A DNA stretch of 45,101 nt from Magnetococcales bacterium (GTDB taxonomy: Bacteria > Pseudomonadota > Magnetococcia > Magnetococcales > JADFXB01), in the NCBI GenBank assembly GCA_015233935.1, contig JADFXB010000018.1, positions 1 to 45,101 of the forward strand, given 5' to 3'. Of the stretch, positions 40,956-45,101 are shown piece after piece; within the stretch, counting starts at the first letter, position 1, and each line of letters starts with the position of its first letter. The notes beneath the pieces are model-generated. The model saw nothing but the letters and a program-made list of their open reading frames with translations, ran no database searches and was not told the origin of the DNA. The translations under genes and the position numbers were made by a program.

Positions 40956-41992
40956 AAATATTGGTGGTCAAGCTAAGTGCCATGGGGGATGTAATCCATG
41001 CCCTGCCCGCCATCTCTCAAGCCAAGAGCCAGGGTGCCACCCTCCATTGGTTGGTGGATGAACGGTTTGCCGTTATCCCCTCCTGGCATGCCGGGGTCTC
41101 ACGTATTATTCCAATTCCATTACGTAAGTGGAAAAATGCTCCATGGTCCCACCGACATGAAATGGTGAAGTTCATTCATGATCTGCGGCAAGAAGAATAT
41201 GACAGGGTGATAGATTTACAAGGTTTGTTCAAGAGTGGTCTGTTGGCCAGACTGGCCAGAGGGGAGCGGTTTGGTCCCCATGGGGATTGGATTCGTGAAA
41301 AGTTGGCAACCCCTTTTTATCAACACACCGTGAATGTACAGCCAACGGATCATGTGATTGTTCGTTTGCAAAAAGTAATGGCGGCGGCCCTTGGGCAGGA
41401 GGGGATTTCCCCAGATTGGGATTTCGGCTTGCAAAAGTCAGCATTGGCCAATGCCCTTACCCCAGCCCTTTTGTCGGTGGTAGAACAATTGGGAGAGGGG
41501 TTTTTCCTGTTTCTCCACGGGGCGGCTTGGAGCAGCAAGCTTTGGCCTTTGGCCTATTGGCAGGAGTTATTGGACCTTCTTACCTCCCGGAAGTTGACCA
41601 TCGGGTTACCCTGGGGCAATCTGCAAGAGAAGGAGCGGGCCATTCAACTGGCAGAGGGCGGAAAGGGAAAGGCCATTGTTTTACCCGCCCTCTCCGTGGC
41701 AGAAATGGCCACCCTCATTGCCCGTGCCCGTGGGGTGGTGGGGCTGGATTCAGGATTTGCTCACCTGGCGGCGGCTCTCACAACCCCGGTGGTGACCCTG
41801 TTTGGGGCCACCAACCCGGATTATTCGGGCATTCAGGCGGGGCACCAGCTTTTCCTGCGCTCCTCCCTGCCTTGTGCCCCCTGTATGCAACGTCGCTGTG
41901 ATCGATCCTCCCAACCCTCTCCTCCCTGCTTTGCCGAAATCACCCCTGCCAGGGTGGTGGAACAGTTGTACCGGCTGGGTGTTCTCCCCTAA
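40952..41992 (+). CDS. waaC: ADP-heptose:LPS heptosyltransferase I
   Basis: A 346-residue GT9 enzyme that attaches the first heptose to Kdo. Motifs: 'KILVVKLSAMGDVIHALPAI' start, 'YDRVIDLQGLFKSGLLA', 'LHGAAWSSKLWPLAYWQELL' and 'GLDSGFAHLAAALTTPVVTL'. It starts at TTG 40952, sharing bases with the upstream stop (TTGA) behind GGGAG; this is the second TTG start in the operon. The stop overlaps that of the converging prophage-like gene by 3 bases. Confidence 0.93.
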   Translation: MKILVVKLSAMGDVIHALPAISQAKSQGATLHWLVDERFAVIPSWHAGVSRIIPIPLRKWKNAPWSHRHEMVKFIHDLRQEEYDRVIDLQGLFKSGLLARLARGERFGPHGDWIREKLATPFYQHTVNVQPTDHVIVRLQKVMAAALGQEGISPDWDFGLQKSALANALTPALLSVVEQLGEGFFLFLHGAAWSSKLWPLAYWQELLDLLTSRKLTIGLPWGNLQEKERAIQLAEGGKGKAIVLPALSVAEMATLIARARGVVGLDSGFAHLAAALTTPVVTLFGATNPDYSGIQAGHQLFLRSSLPCAPCMQRRCDRSSQPSPPCFAEITPARVVEQLYRLGVLP

Positions 41993-42507
41993 CGCTCCGT
42001 CATGTGCTCTGACAAATGGTTGCCAAAGGGTTCCAATACCTCCACAAAACAGGGTAGATGGTGTGGAAAATGCTTCTCCACAAACTGAATCTGCCGTTCC
42101 AGAAACTGCTTGGCAATGGCCAGTCGGGAGAGATCGGGACTGACTTTTTCCAGGGAGGAAAGGGTGCGGTCCAGGGCTTGGGAGAGTTTGGACAGGGCAT
42201 CCACTTTTTTGATGGGGTCTTCCTGGCTCAACTTCAGGGAGTCGAGTGCCTCCAGGTGAACCAGAAAATAATCCTGCAACAGGGTTTCTGAAAGGGCATC
42301 CCGATCTTTGATAATGGAAAAGCGGGGGGACGGGGAGGCCGTTAACGCAGCACTCCAGGGCTTGCCCTGTGCTTCATCTCGATTGCGCCAGGTGCGCAAG
42401 GTGGTTAGGGACAGGCCAAGTTTTTCCGATGCGGCTGGCAAGCTAAGATTTTCCTGAAGAACCGCCAGTCGTACCGATTCCTGAAAGTCGGCGGTGTATC
42501 GCTTCAT
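41989..42507 (-). CDS. Mu-type phage DUF1804-like protein (putative packaging/terminase small subunit)
   Basis: A 172-residue protein. Its first 50 residues form a helix-turn-helix ('FQESVRLAVLQENLSLPAAS' then 'EKLGLSLTTLRTWRNRDEAQ'), followed by a helical part with 'DPIKKVDALSKLSQALDRTL'. This is the look of DUF1804 proteins next to Mu-like phage terminase genes. ATG 42507 is preferred, sharing a base with the upstream stop (TGATG), over ATG 42516. It converges on and overlaps the end of waaC. Without the large terminase, portal or capsid genes next door it is probably a prophage remnant or a domesticated gene. Confidence 0.65.
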   Translation of the reverse strand: MKRYTADFQESVRLAVLQENLSLPAASEKLGLSLTTLRTWRNRDEAQGKPWSAALTASPSPRFSIIKDRDALSETLLQDYFLVHLEALDSLKLSQEDPIKKVDALSKLSQALDRTLSSLEKVSPDLSRLAIAKQFLERQIQFVEKHFPHHLPCFVEVLEPFGNHLSEHMTER

Positions 42508-42734
42508 CACAGCCATTCCAGTTTGGCCTTGATCATCTGGGTAAAAGCAGTCATGGCCAAGGCTGCCGCTGTTCCTCCAACCGTCCCATGCACGGCGGCC
42601 CGACGCTCTACCAGCCGTAACCGATCATCCAGATTGACCAACAAGGTGGTGTGGTGCTCCTGCCGATGTTGAACTGCTTCCAATGTGCCTTGAATTCTGC
42701 CCAGCATGAGTAATAGTTCGGGGGTGTCTGACAT
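42507..42734 (-). CDS. small phage-type membrane-anchored coiled-coil protein
   Basis: A 75-residue protein. A predicted coiled coil ('RIQGTLEAVQHRQEHHTTLL') is followed by 'DRLRLVERRAAVHG', a hydrophobic segment 'GGTAAALAMTAFTQMI' and a basic end. This resembles the small structural or holin-associated proteins (DUF2730/XhlA-like) beside DUF1804 in Mu-like prophages. AGGAG lies 7 bases before ATG 42734. It is translationally coupled to the next gene. Confidence 0.6.
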   Translation of the reverse strand: MSDTPELLLMLGRIQGTLEAVQHRQEHHTTLLVNLDDRLRLVERRAAVHGTVGGTAAALAMTAFTQMIKAKLEWL

Positions 42735-42876
42735 GGTCGTCTCCTGACGGTATGGATTTTATGGGGAAGGTGGCCAATAACCCTCTGGCCACCCTTTGGT
42801 CCCACCATAAAACCAATAGAAGTCAGTCGCGACGTGAAACTTTTCAGAATCAAGCGATTAGGAGGAAAAAAGAGCC

Positions 42877-45101
42877 TTATGAAACCTCTTTACCCGTCAA
42901 GAAGGATTTATAGCGCATGTCCGTGCCCATGATATGGTTGGTGAGCCAGCCCTTGGCAAAGGCGAGAATATCGATGGCCACGTTCAGATTACCGGATTTC
43001 ATCTCTTCTGCCAGCTTCAACACAGCTTCCACCATGCGGCGGTGTTCCATAATGTGATCATTGGTTTGGGGATAACCGAATTTGGCAAAGGCCTTTTCTT
43101 CCCGTTCAAAATGGAAGGTGGTATAGGAGGCCAGTTCACCCAAAATTTTGCTGGCAGTTTCCAGACCTTTGCCATCCCGCATGGCGGCATGCATCTGGTT
43201 GACCATGCCCAACAGCTTTTTATGATCGTCGTCGAAGACTTTGACGCCGACGCTCAAGCGGTCGTTCCAGGGGAAGAAGGGGCGTGCAGCCCAGGTATCC
43301 CAGGCTTGTCCCAGATAGAGATGATCCAGGGTATCCATGATTTGGATCATTTGAGAGTCAAAGCTCTCTGCCAGACTGGCATCATCCTTCCCTGCTTTGG
43401 CCAGCAATTGGCGGGCAGTGGCATGGAACTGACGGTGCAACTCGCCCAGTCGGGACAATTGACCATCATTTTGCCGTTTCTGCCGTTGATTGTTGATCCA
43501 TTGACCCAGGGCATCCTGGTTGGCGTCTGGCAGGGAAGAGGCCTGGGTAAACTGACCGCTGGAACGGATTTCAAAAACCTGGGCATGAAAGCGAAAGAGA
43601 TTTTCCTTCAAAAAGCGGGGATTGAAGGCCACCTTGCCCACGTCAAAAAAGAGCTGGCTGGCATAGAGGGAGTTGCTCATTTGTTGCATGATGGAGCCGA
43701 TGCGCCCGAACTGGTTGGCCGATTCATGGATTAAGCGGCTCAAGGTATTCACTTCACTCATGCGTTGACGCATGAGTGAAGAGGCTTCTTCAGTCTCACG
43801 GGCAGAGGCCAGAATGTCATCCGCTTTTTGTTTAATCTGCCGGTTGGCCAGAGAGGTATCCTCGGCGGCTTGGGCGGCCTCGGCGGCGGCATTGGCCACA
43901 TCGGCAACGGCAACGGCCATATCCTGGGCCGTGTGGGCTACCTCCATGGCAGCAAAACCCAGTTCATGGCTGTTACGGTTGACATCTTCCGCTGAATGGG
44001 CCAATTGATCCATGGCTTTGGAAATGCCCTGAATCACCAGGGATTGTTCATCCACCGCATGGGCAATTTCATCGTTGGCCTGTTTGATTTGGCCAATGCT
44101 GGCCACAATTTTGTTGGTGGAATCTTTGACTTCACGGGCACTATCCTGGATGCCTTCCACCTTGGTATGGATGAGGTCAGTGGCTTTGGCGGTCTGGCGG
44201 GCCAATTCCTTCACCTCATTGGCAACCACCGCAAATCCTTTACCCGCTTCTCCCGCACCCGCCGCCTCAATGGCAGCATTCAGGGCCAGCATGTTGGTTT
44301 GCTCCGCAATATTGTTGATCAACTCAATCACCTGGTTGATTTCCGATGCGGATTGTTCCAGGCGGTTGACCACCTCATGGGTGCCCAAGGCTTGTTGATG
44401 GGCATGAGTGGAACGGTCGCTGGCCGATTGGCATAGGTTGCGTACCGCTTGCACGGAAGTGTTGATCTCTTGGGTGGAACCGGCCACATGTTCAGCAGAG
44501 CGATAGACGTTTTCAATGCCTTTTTTCACCGCCGTGATATTGGAGGACATTTCCTCGGCGGCGGCGGCCATGGTATTGATATTTTCACTGGATTGGCGGG
44601 TGTTTTCCGCAATATTGCGCACGGTGGCCGACAGTTCGAGAGAGGAGGCCGCTACCGATTCAATATTCAGGTGCATGACATCCAGGGACTGTTTGACCTC
44701 GCTGATTTCATTGGCCAACTGGGAGTTATCCAACTCCGTTTGTGACACCAGGTTGGCAGAGGATTTGGCGTCCGCCCCGACTTTTTCGCGCAGGCGGGTG
44801 AGTTCCTGGGTGCAGGCGGTGATGCTGCTGGATTGCAGGCCGACCGCCCGCAGGGTATTTTCCAGATTCTCTGCCAGATAGTTGAGATCGCTACCCATGG
44901 GATGACTGCTCATCTCTGCATCAACACGGGTATATAAATTTCCCTGGGAGAGATTGTGCAGGGCAGTGCCCAAGTGGGGATCACCACCCCCTTGTATGCT
45001 GCGATGGACAAACCAGAAGCCGGCCACGGCCATCACCACGGCAATCAGTACCATTATTCCTTTTATCATTGGTGACTGGGGTGGCTCATAGACCGCAAAC
45101 G
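42877..45101 (-). CDS. methyl-accepting chemotaxis protein with C-terminal hemerythrin domain (5' end outside window)
   Basis: At least 730 residues. A membrane helix (about residues 3-21 from ATG 45069) is followed by a HAMP-like stretch and a long coiled coil with the chemoreceptor hairpin '[20 protein letters not shown]' then '[20 protein letters not shown]'. Residues 471-599 resemble a CZB zinc-binding domain but lack its cysteine. Residues 600-730 form a hemerythrin domain with all seven iron ligands: H616, H653, E657, H672, H676, H712 and D717. The receptor would signal to CheA/CheW in response to oxygen or redox state. There is no ribosome-binding site before ATG 45069, and the frame is open to the window edge, so a periplasmic domain and first helix are probably encoded outside. 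Confidence 0.9.
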   Translation of the reverse strand, partial: FAVYEPPQSPMIKGIMVLIAVVMAVAGFWFVHRSIQGGGDPHLGTALHNLSQGNLYTRVDAEMSSHPMGSDLNYLAENLENTLRAVGLQSSSITACTQELTRLREKVGADAKSSANLVSQTELDNSQLANEISEVKQSLDVMHLNIESVAASSLELSATVRNIAENTRQSSENINTMAAAAEEMSSNITAVKKGIENVYRSAEHVAGSTQEINTSVQAVRNLCQSASDRSTHAHQQALGTHEVVNRLEQSASEINQVIELINNIAEQTNMLALNAAIEAAGAGEAGKGFAVVANEVKELARQTAKATDLIHTKVEGIQDSAREVKDSTNKIVASIGQIKQANDEIAHAVDEQSLVIQGISKAMDQLAHSAEDVNRNSHELGFAAMEVAHTAQDMAVAVADVANAAAEAAQAAEDTSLANRQIKQKADDILASARETEEASSLMRQRMSEVNTLSRLIHESANQFGRIGSIMQQMSNSLYASQLFFDVGKVAFNPRFLKENLFRFHAQVFEIRSSGQFTQASSLPDANQDALGQWINNQRQKRQNDGQLSRLGELHRQFHATARQLLAKAGKDDASLAESFDSQMIQIMDTLDHLYLGQAWDTWAARPFFPWNDRLSVGVKVFDDDHKKLLGMVNQMHAAMRDGKGLETASKILGELASYTTFHFEREEKAFAKFGYPQTNDHIMEHRRMVEAVLKLAEEMKSGNLNVAIDILAFAKGWLTNHIMGTDMRYKSFLTGKEVS

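Overview
This 45.1 kb window is chromosomal DNA of a Gram-negative bacterium. It carries a heptose-type lipopolysaccharide (LPS) core operon, lipoprotein signal peptides, an RND efflux pump and yajC-secD-secF. The gene mix (hemerythrin-tailed chemoreceptor, HDOD and HD-GAF regulators, heptosyltransferases, thiC, type IV pilin-like genes) fits a pseudomonadote. A Magnetococcia or alphaproteobacterial relative is my best guess, but nothing here proves it. No rRNA, tRNA, complete IS element or CRISPR array was seen.

Layout. 1-2430 is an AT-richer, decayed accessory patch. It holds the 3' end of an antitoxin gene whose VapC toxin is cut after about 16 codons and joined to the truncated, frameshifted remnant of an RTX-type calcium-binding protein gene, then a four-helix membrane protein, about 800 bp with no convincing gene, and a second antitoxin gene broken by an in-frame amber codon. 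2475-8310 holds a small exported protein, a nitronate-monooxygenase-like flavoprotein with its terminator, ygfZ, thiC, a DegT-aminotransferase-like protein with no catalytic lysine, and an intact antitoxin/VapC pair. 8429-14188 is a divergent pilus/pseudopilus module: PilO-like, a GspL/PilM-PilN-like fusion, PilP-like and an NlpC/P60 lipoprotein on the minus strand, and three prepilin-like proteins on the plus strand.

14201-27355 contains an acetolactate synthase-like enzyme, a CopD-like membrane protein, a two-gene cassette of a cyclic-nucleotide-binding protein and a diadenylate-cyclase-fold (DAC/DisA_N-like) protein, a surface-glycan set (GT4 glycosyltransferase, NodB-like deacetylase, polytopic TPR glycosyltransferase), an RND adaptor and permease, and a lipoprotein. 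27356-37960 is bounded by two inverted copies of a 67-bp, two-hairpin REP-like repeat. It holds an Rpn-family nuclease/transposase, a metallo-beta-lactamase-fold hydrolase, HDOD and HD-GAF proteins, yajC-secD-secF with a small unknown partner, a LysR regulator, and a cytochrome b561-yceI pair.

37986-41992 is a tightly overlapping LPS inner-core/lipid A operon (hldD, waaF, lpxL-like, waaC). Converging on it are two small genes that look like Mu-type prophage packaging remnants. The window ends in a chemoreceptor with a degenerate zinc-binding-like domain and a complete hemerythrin domain.

Most promising for novelty: the cyclic-nucleotide-sensor/DAC cassette (16557-18260), the self-contained pseudopilus module (8429-14188), the lysine-less DegT homologue, and the inverted REP-like repeat pair whose hairpin stems differ by compensating changes.
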